From Betaproteobacteria bacterium (GTDB taxonomy: Bacteria; Pseudomonadota; Gammaproteobacteria; Burkholderiales; SG8-41), in NCBI GenBank assembly GCA_016199485.1, contig JACQGO010000170.1, positions 1 through 42,797 on the forward strand: DNA of 42,797 nucleotides, written 5' to 3'. A program made the position numbers and the translations under genes. Below, one piece after another: positions 7,247-15,953 of this stretch. The notes beneath the pieces are model-generated. The model did no database searches, was not told the DNA's origin, and saw only the letters and a program-made list of their open reading frames with translations. The stretch's first letter is position 1. Each line of letters opens with the position of its first letter.

Positions 7247-9244
7247 GTGCCGCCGCGCAAACGCCGCCCGCCTGAGCCCCCGAAGCCGCCGGAGCCGCCA
7301 GTCGAGCCATCTGCGGGTGATCGCGCGAAGCTCGCACGCCAGGACCTGCTGCGGAAGTGGCAGGCCCGCGTCAGCCGGGCGCGGGAGGTGCGCGCCACCT
7401 GGGAACGGACCTTCCGCATCGAGCAGGCCGAGAAGTATTTCATCGGCCAGCAGCAGGAACAGAAGGAACATATTCTCAACCGCTTCTGGGCCACGCTCCG
7501 TACCTCTCGACCGACCCTCCTCTACGCCGCTCCGAAATTCTTCGTGCGCCCCGCGCCCGGGCGGACGGAACCCGCGACGGAATCGGTGCTCGCCACCGCC
7601 GAAGGGCTTCTCGATGCGATCGCGCTGCGGGACGAGAACCTGAAGCACGCCGGCAAACTCGCCCTCCTGCAAGCCTATTTTCGCCTGGGCGTCCTGAAGG
7701 TGATCTACGATCCGCGTCTGGAGCCGAACCCAAAGAAGGGCGAGCCGATTTACCGCACGACCGAGCGCGGCGAGCCCGTGAAGGATGATCTCGGGGCCAA
7801 TGTTCCGGTCCGCGATCCCATGACGGGCGCGGTCGTCCTCGAGCCTGATGAGGTGCTGGTGGATGAGGTGTACCGCTGGCAGTGGGTGGACGCGGCCGCC
7901 CTGCTCCTGCCCGATGAAGGCCCCGATCCCGAATCCTGGACCTGGATCGGGGAGGAGATCAGCGTGCCCCTGGCCTCGGCCCAGGACGATCCCCGGTTTC
8001 CGGCGGGAATCCGATCCGGCCTCCGGGCCAACGCGACGGCCACGCGACCCCGGGCGAAGTCGGCCGAGCCTCCTGGCGGGATGGGCGGCGAGGCGGAGGA
8101 GATGTTCCGCTATCTGGAATGCTATGACCTTCGGCAGAAGCGATGGGCCGTGTGGGCGGAGGGGCAGATCGAGGAAGATTTTCTGGTCGAAGAGCCGATG
8201 CCGACATGGATCGAGGCCCATCCCTATGCCCTGCTCATCCTGGGCGACCCGATTTTGGGGCCGGAGTCCATCCCCTGGCCGTTTCCCCTGGTGCATCCCT
8301 GGCTCGACCCGCAACGGGAATACAATATCCGGCGCCAGCAGGTCATGGAAGGGGCCAAGCGCGCGGCGCGGAAGATTCTCTACGAGGAGCAGAGTTTCGC
8401 CGATTTCGACGAGGCGTTCAAGGGCTTGCAGAGCCCGAGTGATCTCGAAGCCGTCAAGGTGACGGACATCAACCGCCCGCCTCGGGTGCTGGAGATCCCG
8501 CCGCTGAACATGGATATTCACCGGGATTTGGGCTATCTGGACGCGGACTGGCGGGTCATCACGGGGCAATCTGGGGCGCGGCTCCAGGACCCCGACAAGG
8601 CCACGGCGACCGAATCGGCCTTCATCGAGCGGTCCGCCGGGGTCCGGGAATCGGAAATGCAGGATTCGGTCAACGATTGGCTGGCCACGGCCGGCCGCAA
8701 GATGCTCCAGGCCGTGAAGGAGACCCTGACCTTGGGGCTCTGGATTCGCCTGCGGGCCTTCGACGACAAGGAGTTCATGGCCTACATGGAGCGGGTCTAC
8801 CGGATTCCGAAAGAGGCCCTGGCCGGCTTCCCGGCGCTCAAGCAGGCCTTCCGGGAGCGGTTCGGGGCGGAAAAGTGGCTCCGGGTCCAGCGCGAAGCCC
8901 TCCAGTTCGAGGCCGACGTGCGGGTCTTTCCGGGCTCGACCCGTCCCCGAAATCTCGATTGGGAGCGGCGACAGTGGTTGGAGTTCCTGCAAATCCTTGG
9001 ACAGTACCCGCAGCTGGCCCTCAACCGGGAGCTCCTGCGCGAGACGGCGGCGAAGTTCGAGGGGATTTCCGAGCGCATCATCGACGAGCTGACGGCGACG
9101 GCCGAGCGCATGGTGGAGATCCAGGCGCGGCAGGCCGGGCGCACCCAGGGTGGCGCGCCGGGCGATGGGGCGGGCGCGGGCGGCAGCGCGGCTTCGCCGA
9201 TCGTGTCGGCCCTGCTGTCGGGGGCGACGGGAGGGGCGCGATGA
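7247..9244 (+). CDS. Portal protein
   Basis: 665 aa following TerL; portal-like organisation, C-terminal helix-rich tail. Confidence 0.75.
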   Translation: MPPRKRRPPEPPKPPEPPVEPSAGDRAKLARQDLLRKWQARVSRAREVRATWERTFRIEQAEKYFIGQQQEQKEHILNRFWATLRTSRPTLLYAAPKFFVRPAPGRTEPATESVLATAEGLLDAIALRDENLKHAGKLALLQAYFRLGVLKVIYDPRLEPNPKKGEPIYRTTERGEPVKDDLGANVPVRDPMTGAVVLEPDEVLVDEVYRWQWVDAAALLLPDEGPDPESWTWIGEEISVPLASAQDDPRFPAGIRSGLRANATATRPRAKSAEPPGGMGGEAEEMFRYLECYDLRQKRWAVWAEGQIEEDFLVEEPMPTWIEAHPYALLILGDPILGPESIPWPFPLVHPWLDPQREYNIRRQQVMEGAKRAARKILYEEQSFADFDEAFKGLQSPSDLEAVKVTDINRPPRVLEIPPLNMDIHRDLGYLDADWRVITGQSGARLQDPDKATATESAFIERSAGVRESEMQDSVNDWLATAGRKMLQAVKETLTLGLWIRLRAFDDKEFMAYMERVYRIPKEALAGFPALKQAFRERFGAEKWLRVQREALQFEADVRVFPGSTRPRNLDWERRQWLEFLQILGQYPQLALNRELLRETAAKFEGISERIIDELTATAERMVEIQARQAGRTQGGAPGDGAGAGGSAASPIVSALLSGATGGAR

Positions 9245-9423
9245 CGATCCAGACCAACGCCACGGAGATTAACGCCGAACAAGGGTCGGTCACCGTCCGG
9301 TACGCCGAACCCGTCGGCACGATGATCCTCAGCCCAGTCCAAGCCCGCGCGATCGCGTTGGCGCTGGTGCGGTATGCCGACGAAGCCGACCGACAGCGGG
9401 CCGTCCTGCAAGGGAAGAACTGA
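9241..9423 (+). CDS. 60-aa hypothetical protein
   Basis: ATGA overlap; MTIQTNATEINAEQGSVTVRYAEPVG.... Confidence 0.6.
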   Translation: MTIQTNATEINAEQGSVTVRYAEPVGTMILSPVQARAIALALVRYADEADRQRAVLQGKN

Positions 9424-9703
9424 GCTGGCGCGCATCGGCCCCGCCGTCTTTACCAAGGTGGGCGACCTGGCGCTCGAACCCGGCCGGATTCACATGATTC
9501 TGTGGGAAGGGGTGACGACGCTCGGCGATACGGCGCGGCTCAACTGCGTCGTGACGGGCGCCCTGATCTGGGCGGGACGGACGGATACGACGCAGACCTA
9601 TCAAGGGGCGAACTTCGGGCCGACGGGCCTGCATGTACCGTTTGGCGTGGAGCTGACGCAGTTGTCGGCGGGGCGGGTGCTCGTGTATTTCTTGGAGGAG
9701 TGA
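9374..9703 (+). CDS. Hypothetical virion-associated protein (start uncertain, may begin near 9425)
   Basis: Open frame; VGDLALEPGRIHMILWEGVTTLGDTARLNC.... Confidence 0.6.
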   Translation: MPTKPTDSGPSCKGRTELARIGPAVFTKVGDLALEPGRIHMILWEGVTTLGDTARLNCVVTGALIWAGRTDTTQTYQGANFGPTGLHVPFGVELTQLSAGRVLVYFLEE

Positions 9704-9706
9704 GGC

Positions 9707-10138
9707 ATGTCGAAAGGCAACACCTTCGAGAATGACCTGTTGGCGCTGATCTTTAACGCCACGGCGATTGCCAACCTCGCGGATAACGCCGCCACAGCGC
9801 CGCTGACCAACCTCGCCGTGGCGCTTCACACGGCGGACCCCGGCGAGGCGGGCACGCAGGCCACAAATGAGACGGCCTATACCGGCTACGCACGCGTCTC
9901 GGTGGCTCGAACCACGGGCGGCTGGACGGTTTCTGGAGGCAGCGTGAGCCCGGTCGCCAACATCGACTTCGGGGAATGCACCGCGTCGCCCGGTGCGGCG
10001 ATCACGTTCTTCAGTGTGGGGCCGACGGGCGGCGGCGCGACAAAGATTTTCTATAGTGGGACAGTCAGTCCCAACATAACGATGGCTGTTGGTGTAATCC
10101 CTCGACTCAAGACGACGAGTTCAATTTCGGAAGACTAG
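9707..10138 (+). CDS. Phage tail fiber/virion protein of the 'FENDLLxLIF...LHTADPGEAGTQxTNE' family
   Basis: Recognisable family signature ALHTADPGEAGTQATNETAYTGYARVSVAR. Confidence 0.8.
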   Translation: MSKGNTFENDLLALIFNATAIANLADNAATAPLTNLAVALHTADPGEAGTQATNETAYTGYARVSVARTTGGWTVSGGSVSPVANIDFGECTASPGAAITFFSVGPTGGGATKIFYSGTVSPNITMAVGVIPRLKTTSSISED

Positions 10139-10148
10139 AGCACAAGTC

Positions 10149-10556
10149 ATGCCCTGGCCCAAAGGCAAGCCGAGAGCGCGCGCGACGCGCGATAAGATCG
10201 CCGCCACAACCACTCTGCGTCACAAGGCTGCGCATACTGCCTACATAAAGGAGTGGCAGGCGCGAAATCCGGGCAAGACCGCCTTCTGGAAGTTGAAAGG
10301 TCAGCGCGACACGCGCCTGCGCACGATCGAGCATCTTGGGAGGAAATGCAGACGCTGCGGATTCGAGGATTGGCGCGCGCTCCAGATAGATCATGTCAAT
10401 GGAGATGGCCGTAAAGACCGGGAGCGTGACGGAAATCGGTACCGACTCTTCAGGTCGATCATCGCCCATCCGGAGAAGTATCAGTTGCTTTGCGCCAACT
10501 GCAACTGGATCAAGCGGTACGAGAACGGCGAGCACAACGTTCGCCACGAAGATTGA
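10149..10556 (+). CDS. HNH homing-type endonuclease
   Basis: CRRCGFEDWRALQIDHVNGDG...YQLLCANCNWIKRYENG. Confidence 0.85.
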   Translation: MPWPKGKPRARATRDKIAATTTLRHKAAHTAYIKEWQARNPGKTAFWKLKGQRDTRLRTIEHLGRKCRRCGFEDWRALQIDHVNGDGRKDRERDGNRYRLFRSIIAHPEKYQLLCANCNWIKRYENGEHNVRHED

Positions 10557-10559
10557 CCG

Positions 10560-11222
10560 ATGACCCTCGCCAACGATAGCATTCTCGTCACGCCGGGCTC
10601 TGGCGCGATTGTCGCCACACACCTGATCGGTGGCAAGGAGCACCAGGTCGTCGTGCAAGCAGATGGCGATGGGCATATCACCAACACGATCCCGACGTAC
10701 TTCTACATGGTGCCAGCAACGGGGGGTGCGGCGAGCAAGCTCTATCTTGATCTGTTCAACGCCGTAGGGTCCGGCAAGATCGTTGATGTTCGCGGCGTCT
10801 GGGCGGTTCCGAAGACCGACGTTGCAACGGGGGTTGCGATCGCGCTGCGGCTCGACCTCTTTCGGACCTCGGCTGTGGGAACAGGTGGTACGGCGGCGGC
10901 CTACAAGTCAGCGACACAGGATGTTGCGGGCGGCAATATTACGCCGAGTGACACGAACAACGCGGCCCTGCCGGCGCAGATCACGGCGCGCCACCTGCCG
11001 ACTGGCGGAGCAACAATCGCAGAGTGGATTTTCTCGACCTACGTGCCGGGGGAAGAAGTCACGACCTCAATGTCCTACATCACGCAGTTCCAGAACTTGA
11101 TGCCAGTACTATTCTTTGGGCAAAAATGGACGTTGCGCGAGGGACAGGGACTACTTTTGAAGAATGGGGCGGTAGCCGCTGCGATCAACATTGCCTTCCT
11201 GATCTGCTTCACGGTGGAATAA
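10560..11222 (+). CDS. Virion structural protein (head/decoration candidate)
   Basis: 220 aa, position and beta-rich composition. Confidence 0.55.
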   Translation: MTLANDSILVTPGSGAIVATHLIGGKEHQVVVQADGDGHITNTIPTYFYMVPATGGAASKLYLDLFNAVGSGKIVDVRGVWAVPKTDVATGVAIALRLDLFRTSAVGTGGTAAAYKSATQDVAGGNITPSDTNNAALPAQITARHLPTGGATIAEWIFSTYVPGEEVTTSMSYITQFQNLMPVLFFGQKWTLREGQGLLLKNGAVAAAINIAFLICFTVE

Positions 11223-11687
11223 ATGAGCCTGCTGCTCTTTTTCCCCAGCGCAGGCGGCAGCCCGACGATCATCGAAGCGGACGCGAGCGCCAGCGGCGTG
11301 GCCGCTGATGCCGTAGTCGGGCGGTCCGTGTTCAGTGGGGTCAGTTCGGCAGCGGGAGTCGCGGCTTCTATCGTGGCGGGCGTGGCCCTCTGGCTCACCG
11401 TCGTGACCTCGGCGGGAGTGGGAACGCCTACGGGAGTAGGCGCGGCGTTCTTCTTAGGCGCTGGATCAAGTGTCGGACTCGCGGCGGATGCCGTTATCGG
11501 AGCGGCGCTCTTCCTCGGAGCGGGTTCTGCCGCTGGGGTAGCGTCGGATGGGGTGATCAGCGCAGCGATTGCCGCCTTCCTGGGGTCGGCAACGGGCCTC
11601 GCGGTCGTCAGCGGCGATGGTCAATCCATTGCGACGACCGCCGGCTCGGCCAAATGGACGCGGCAAACCGCGCTCTTGGTGGGCTAG
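11223..11687 (+). CDS. Low-complexity Ala/Gly/Val repeat protein
   Basis: Imperfect repeats (G-A-G-S-[AS]-[AV]-G-[VL]-A-[AS]-D-[AG]-V-I). Confidence 0.6.
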   Translation: MSLLLFFPSAGGSPTIIEADASASGVAADAVVGRSVFSGVSSAAGVAASIVAGVALWLTVVTSAGVGTPTGVGAAFFLGAGSSVGLAADAVIGAALFLGAGSAAGVASDGVISAAIAAFLGSATGLAVVSGDGQSIATTAGSAKWTRQTALLVG

Positions 11688-11688
11688 G

Positions 11689-11988
11689 ATGCCGCTTTTT
11701 CTGTTCGCCTGCTTGGACGGGCATACGCGAGAGGCGTTTCACCATGTCGGGGAGGATCTGGGGACTATGACCCCGATCTGTGACCGAGAGGGGCACACTA
11801 TGGGGCGCGTCCTGAGCGTCGGGCGGGGATTGACTTGGTTCCGGGAAAATCACCCGCAAGTTATCCACAACATGGGGCATGACCCCGTGGTGGTGCGGAG
11901 TGCTGAGGAACACAAGCAAAAGATGAAAGAGCACGGTGTAGACTGGGCGACGAAGTGGACGAAAGAGAAAACGGGGGGATGGGTGTGA
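11689..11988 (+). CDS. FmdB-like small protein, divergent
   Basis: MPLFLFACLDGHTREAF..., RVLSVGRGLTWFRENHPQV.... Confidence 0.5.
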   Translation: MPLFLFACLDGHTREAFHHVGEDLGTMTPICDREGHTMGRVLSVGRGLTWFRENHPQVIHNMGHDPVVVRSAEEHKQKMKEHGVDWATKWTKEKTGGWV

Positions 11989-11989
11989 G

Positions 11990-12298
11990 ATGGCCTGGCC
12001 GAAAGGACGGCCGCGGAGGATGATGATGGCGCAAGACCAGAAGATCAGTCCAGGATGGGTGAAACTCCGGTGCGATTGCGGAGCGGAACAATTCAGTCGG
12101 CTCTTTTTCCTCCGGTCTAAGCCGGGCAGCGGGCAGGTGGAGGAACCGGCCGGCTGGAAGTGCAGTGGGTGCGGGGCTCAGATCGACACGGCGTACCTCC
12201 AGCGGTTGGTGCAGATCAGCCAGCGGCGGGAAGAGCTGCGGGCCGCCCAGGAGGAGTTGAAGAGCCTCGAAGGCGCTCCGCAACCGACGAAGAAGTAA
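11990..12298 (+). CDS. Zn-ribbon/coiled-coil small protein
   Basis: LRCDCGAEQF...WKCSGCGAQID. Confidence 0.6.
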   Translation: MAWPKGRPRRMMMAQDQKISPGWVKLRCDCGAEQFSRLFFLRSKPGSGQVEEPAGWKCSGCGAQIDTAYLQRLVQISQRREELRAAQEELKSLEGAPQPTKK

Positions 12299-12311
12299 GG
12301 AGGAATCGGTC

Positions 12312-12500
12312 ATGCCGCTGAATCAGCCCGTCCGCTATCGGGTGAAGACCACTTCCGGTGGGAAAAAAGTGCGTCTCGCGTTCGTCAAGGGAACCAATCG
12401 CGTGATTGAGGCGAAATCGCTGTCCAGCGGGAAAACTCACACGCCGGCGGAATTTCGGGCGGATCGGGCGCGGAAACTCAAGCGGCGGATGGTGGGATGA
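12312..12500 (+). CDS. 62-aa basic hypothetical protein
   Basis: AAGGAGGAATCGGTCATG start context. Confidence 0.65.
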   Translation: MPLNQPVRYRVKTTSGGKKVRLAFVKGTNRVIEAKSLSSGKTHTPAEFRADRARKLKRRMVG

Positions 12501-12652
12501 GCGACTCCCAGCCCAAGGTCCGCTGCCCCTGCTGTCACCGCCTGCTCTTCGTCGGGGAACTCCGGGGGGTCATCCGGTGCGGCAAGTGCGGCACGGACCT
12601 CTACATCAACGGCCAGGAAATCAAACTTGACAAGAGCACGTTAAAGGCGTAA
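12497..12652 (+). CDS. Com-like zinc-ribbon protein (51 aa)
   Basis: VRCPCCHRLLFVGELRGVIRCGKCGTDLYINGQ. Confidence 0.65.
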   Translation: MSDSQPKVRCPCCHRLLFVGELRGVIRCGKCGTDLYINGQEIKLDKSTLKA

Positions 12653-12680
12653 CCATCGGGATTCAGTAGAGCCCATCGAG

Positions 12681-12701
12681 GGCCTCCGAGCCTCAGAGGC
12701 C
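12681..12701 (+). promoter_or_regulatory. Hairpin GGCCTC-N9-GAGGCC overlapping the 5' arm of the downstream terminator
   Basis: Perfect 6-bp arms; GGCC 12698..12701 is shared with the terminator stem. Confidence 0.5.
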
Positions 12702-12742
12702 GGGAAGCCGGGCATACCGCCCGGGACTCCCTGGCCTTTTTT
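12698..12742 (+). terminator. Intrinsic terminator, GC-rich two-part stem followed by T6
   Basis: GGCCGGGA-ag-CCGGGC-ATACC-GCCCGG-gac-TCCC-t-GGCC-TTTTTT. Confidence 0.8.
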
Positions 12743-12756
12743 GCGTTCAGGAGGCG

Positions 12757-13623
12757 ATGATGGCAGATGACCCGAGAGACCCGCAGCCGGAGCCGGTCCC
12801 GGCCCCTGAGCCGGCGCCAAGCCCGGAACCCGCGCCCGAACCCACTCCCGCAATCGAATCGTTCATCGACCCGAGCACGCTCCCGGAGGAGATCAAACCG
12901 CACTGGAAGCGGATGCACCGGGCCTATACCAAGGCCCTGGAGCAGACGAAGGGCCGGAAACCAGATCTTGACATGCTCGACCGGTTCCGGTCTGAGCCGG
13001 AGTTCGCTGCCAGTGTGATCCGCCAGGAAGCCGCTCGGCTCGGGATCACCCTGCCTCTTGCTTCTGGCCAGCCCGGCGGGGCGGCTCCCAGCGGGGAGCG
13101 TCCGCCCGCCCAGTTGGTCGAGGCCATTCGGGCCAACCTACCCCCGGAACTCCAGTGGATGGCGGAGGCGCAAGCCGCCGCGTATTGGGCCGCCAACAAA
13201 CTCACCCTGGCCCCGCTGATGCAGCGGACGCAGGCGAGCGACAAGGCCCAGCGTGAGGCCCAGTTCGATGATCTCGCGGAGCAACTCTCCGCGGAGATGC
13301 CCGGGTGGGAGGAACACGAGGACGAGATTTCGGAGCTGCTCGACTTTCTCCAGTCCGACGCGATGACGCACCGGACCTTTGGCTCGAAGCTGAAGCTCCT
13401 GGCTCAGATGGTCATGGGCAACGGGGCGGCCGTCTCCGAGGCGGCCCGGCGGATGAGCGAGGCGGGGCGCAATCGCACGGCGACGGGACAGCCGGGTCGC
13501 GCGACGACGGACAACTTCACCGACCGCATTCGGAAGGCTCCCACGGACCAGGAGGCCTGGAAACTGGCCGCCGACGCGGCCCTGCAGGAACTCAAGGCCC
13601 ATGGGGTCTCCGTGAAGGAGTAA
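12757..13623 (+). CDS. Scaffold protein
   Basis: AGGAGG RBS; Pro/Glu-rich N-terminus then charged helical body, directly upstream of MCP. Confidence 0.75.
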   Translation: MMADDPRDPQPEPVPAPEPAPSPEPAPEPTPAIESFIDPSTLPEEIKPHWKRMHRAYTKALEQTKGRKPDLDMLDRFRSEPEFAASVIRQEAARLGITLPLASGQPGGAAPSGERPPAQLVEAIRANLPPELQWMAEAQAAAYWAANKLTLAPLMQRTQASDKAQREAQFDDLAEQLSAEMPGWEEHEDEISELLDFLQSDAMTHRTFGSKLKLLAQMVMGNGAAVSEAARRMSEAGRNRTATGQPGRATTDNFTDRIRKAPTDQEAWKLAADAALQELKAHGVSVKE

Positions 13624-13630
13624 GAGAACC

Positions 13631-14857
13631 GTGAAAGCCCTACGCTGGCTCCGCACCGTCAATACGGTGCTCTCGCACCATCTCGTCGGCTTCGGCCTGG
13701 CCGTGGCGACGGGGGACTGGTGGTGGGTGCTCCTGCCCGTGCCGATCTTCGGGCAGATCCCCTCCAGTCTCACGGATGACTACGGCGCGCTGCTGACGAC
13801 GACTTTGCGCGCGATGCAACCGCGGCTCCACGACAACATCACCCGCGGCAACAAGTTTCTCTCGTACCTCCGCCTCCGGGGCCGCTGGCGTACCCAGGAC
13901 GGCGGCGAGCGGGTCCAGATCGCGCTGATGCACGCCCAGAACAACACGGCGGACATCTACGCGGGCTACGGCACGCTCGACACCACGCCTCAGGACGGCA
14001 TCACCTCCGCCTTTTACGACTGGGCGCAGATTTCCGTCTCGATCGCCATCAGCCGGAAGGAGGCGCGCCAGAATTCCGGCCGCTCGCGGGCGTTGAACCT
14101 GCTGGAAGCGAAAACCAAGCAGGCCCAGGTCTCGGCCCAGGAACTCCTGAACAACTGCATCGTGGCGGGCCGCATCACGGCCTCCGCCAACGTCGGCCGG
14201 TTCTTCGCCCGGGTCGGCCGGCTGGATTCGGGGGCCTCGGGCCCGCTTCCGCTGGGCGCGCTGATCGACGCGCTGCCTACCCGGTCGGTCGCCATCGGCA
14301 ACATCAACGGCAATACCTATAGCTTCTGGCGCAACCGGCAGACGGACTCCAGCGCCACGACCTACCGGGGCCTCATCCAGGAGATGACCACGATGTATAA
14401 CGACTGCTCGCGGGGTGCGGGCGGGTTCCCCGATCTGCTCCTCGGCGACCAGAACTCCTGGGAGCGGTATTTCAACGCGCTGTCAAACCAAGAGCGGTAC
14501 ATCGTGACCGACAAGCGCGTCCTGGACGTGCTCGGCGGCCCCAACGGGTCGGATGATCTCTTGAAGTTCCGGGGCGCCGTGTTCATCTGGGATGAGGTCG
14601 TGCCCGATACGGAAACCAACGCCGAAGTGGTCGATGCCATCGGCACCTTCACGCTCGGCACGATCTTCTTCATCAACTCCGAGTCGTTCGAATACGTGGT
14701 GGACAGCGAAACGGACTTCATCACCACGCCATTTTTGCGTCCTGAGAACCAGGATGCCAGAGTGGCACAAATCCTCTGGATGGGATGTGTTGGAGTGAAT
14801 CAGCGCAGGAAAAACGGACAGTTACAGGGTATAGCCTATAGCTCGATCTCCAGCTAG
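13631..14857 (+). CDS. Major capsid protein (HK97-fold-like)
   Basis: 408 aa after scaffold; ...PENQDARVAQILWMGCVGVNQRRKNGQLQGIA C-terminus. Confidence 0.75.
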   Translation: MKALRWLRTVNTVLSHHLVGFGLAVATGDWWWVLLPVPIFGQIPSSLTDDYGALLTTTLRAMQPRLHDNITRGNKFLSYLRLRGRWRTQDGGERVQIALMHAQNNTADIYAGYGTLDTTPQDGITSAFYDWAQISVSIAISRKEARQNSGRSRALNLLEAKTKQAQVSAQELLNNCIVAGRITASANVGRFFARVGRLDSGASGPLPLGALIDALPTRSVAIGNINGNTYSFWRNRQTDSSATTYRGLIQEMTTMYNDCSRGAGGFPDLLLGDQNSWERYFNALSNQERYIVTDKRVLDVLGGPNGSDDLLKFRGAVFIWDEVVPDTETNAEVVDAIGTFTLGTIFFINSESFEYVVDSETDFITTPFLRPENQDARVAQILWMGCVGVNQRRKNGQLQGIAYSSISS

Positions 14858-14858
14858 G

Positions 14859-15326
14859 CTAGCTAAACCTGCGGCGAACATGAAATTTCTTCATCAAAAG
14901 GTAGTAGCGATGGCGGCGGGACAAGAGCCATTTTGGCACGGGCCGTCTGTTACGGCCGACTGCCCAACGGTTCTGCGAGGCGACAGTCCGCTGGTAGAAG
15001 GCAATCGCCAGCCGAGTCTCTTCCGGCTTGGCGACCAGATACGGGAGCAACCTTCGCAGGATCACAATACCTCGGCGTCCTCCGACATGAGCCACATGCA
15101 TCCGTCGATGGTTGGCACGGGCGCGCCACCTGGACGAACTGAAGGTTTTCCGCAATCCAAAGTGCGCGCAGAAGGCGTCAACCGGCCGCGGATCGGCCAT
15201 CTCGATGGTCAGGCTGAAGATGTACGACGGCGAGCGCATGGCGTTGCTGGCATGAGTACGCTTAATGCAAATGGAACCCTCGCCGTCCACGAGACCGGCA
15301 AAGTAAGCAAGCTTCGTGTTGGCCAT
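14859..15326 (-). CDS. LAGLIDADG homing endonuclease (frame extends to 15368)
   Basis: MANTKLAYFAGLVDGEGSICI...RRGIVILRRLLPYLVAKPEETRLAIAF. Confidence 0.85.
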   Translation of the reverse strand: MANTKLAYFAGLVDGEGSICIKRTHASNAMRSPSYIFSLTIEMADPRPVDAFCAHFGLRKTFSSSRWRARANHRRMHVAHVGGRRGIVILRRLLPYLVAKPEETRLAIAFYQRTVASQNRWAVGRNRRPVPKWLLSRRHRYYLLMKKFHVRRRFS

Positions 15327-15367
15327 ACCCAAGGGTATCACGAATCCTTGCGTGGCGTGAACTATCA

Positions 15368-15425
15368 ATGCGCTGGTAACACAACGGTCGTTGGCCCGGC
15401 GTCAGTGACAAACACACCAGCGCAT
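15368..15425. repeat. 10-bp inverted repeat ATGCGCTGGT / ACCAGCGCAT with 38-nt spacer
   Basis: Arms 15368..15377 and 15416..15425. Confidence 0.7.
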
Positions 15426-15451
15426 GGAGGCGGCCTACGCTCTTTCAGAGA

Positions 15452-15895
15452 TTGAACCGATCCGATCCGGAACGCGTGTTTATTGTCGTGCAAGCGAACG
15501 AGGCCCTGGCGGTGGACGACTGCTGCCAGTGGGAACTGGCCTCGGCGTCCATCGACGGCGTGAAGGTGCGGCAGCCCGACACTGGCAACCTCTTCGCCTT
15601 CGTCGGCGTGGCGGACGCCGCGATCAGCGCCAACGCCTTCGGGCTGGTGCAGGTCTACGGCTATCGCTCCACGTCGCGGGTCTTCCAGACCGACACCTCC
15701 CAGAATACCGGCGTGGCGCTGGTGCCGACGGCCGCCCAGGTCTACCTCCAGTCGGTGGCCACCACGATCCAGGTGTCCAGCACCATCGCCACGACCGTCA
15801 CTCTCCAGCCGATCTTCGCGGTGCTGGGGGAGACGGTGTCGAACTCGGCCGCGTCGGCCACCACCACGGCCAAGGTGTTTATCCGCGCTCTATGA
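15452..15895 (+). CDS. Virion structural protein (TTG or GTG start)
   Basis: Follows MCP region; VFIVVQANEALAVDDCCQWELASASIDGVKVRQPDTGN. Confidence 0.6.
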   Translation: MNRSDPERVFIVVQANEALAVDDCCQWELASASIDGVKVRQPDTGNLFAFVGVADAAISANAFGLVQVYGYRSTSRVFQTDTSQNTGVALVPTAAQVYLQSVATTIQVSSTIATTVTLQPIFAVLGETVSNSAASATTTAKVFIRAL

Positions 15896-15953
15896 CGTAG
15901 GTGGCAGGGGCGCGGCTGCCGGGCGTCTGCCGAACCAACGCGCACGGGAACCT

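Noticed and set aside
6299-8992. 897-aa minus-strand ORF overlapping TerL nuclease half and portal
   Set aside because: Antisense shadow ORF typical of GC-rich coding DNA; low-complexity Arg/Pro/His-rich translation, and the + strand frames carry recognisable terminase/portal sequence.
15368-15452. tRNA-like structure
   Set aside because: The inverted repeat has a 38-nt loop but no cloverleaf, T-arm consensus or CCA-compatible acceptor could be drawn.
14880-15455. 191-aa plus-strand ORF opposite the LAGLIDADG gene
   Set aside because: The minus-strand frame has a clear LAGLIDADG motif; the plus-strand translation has none.
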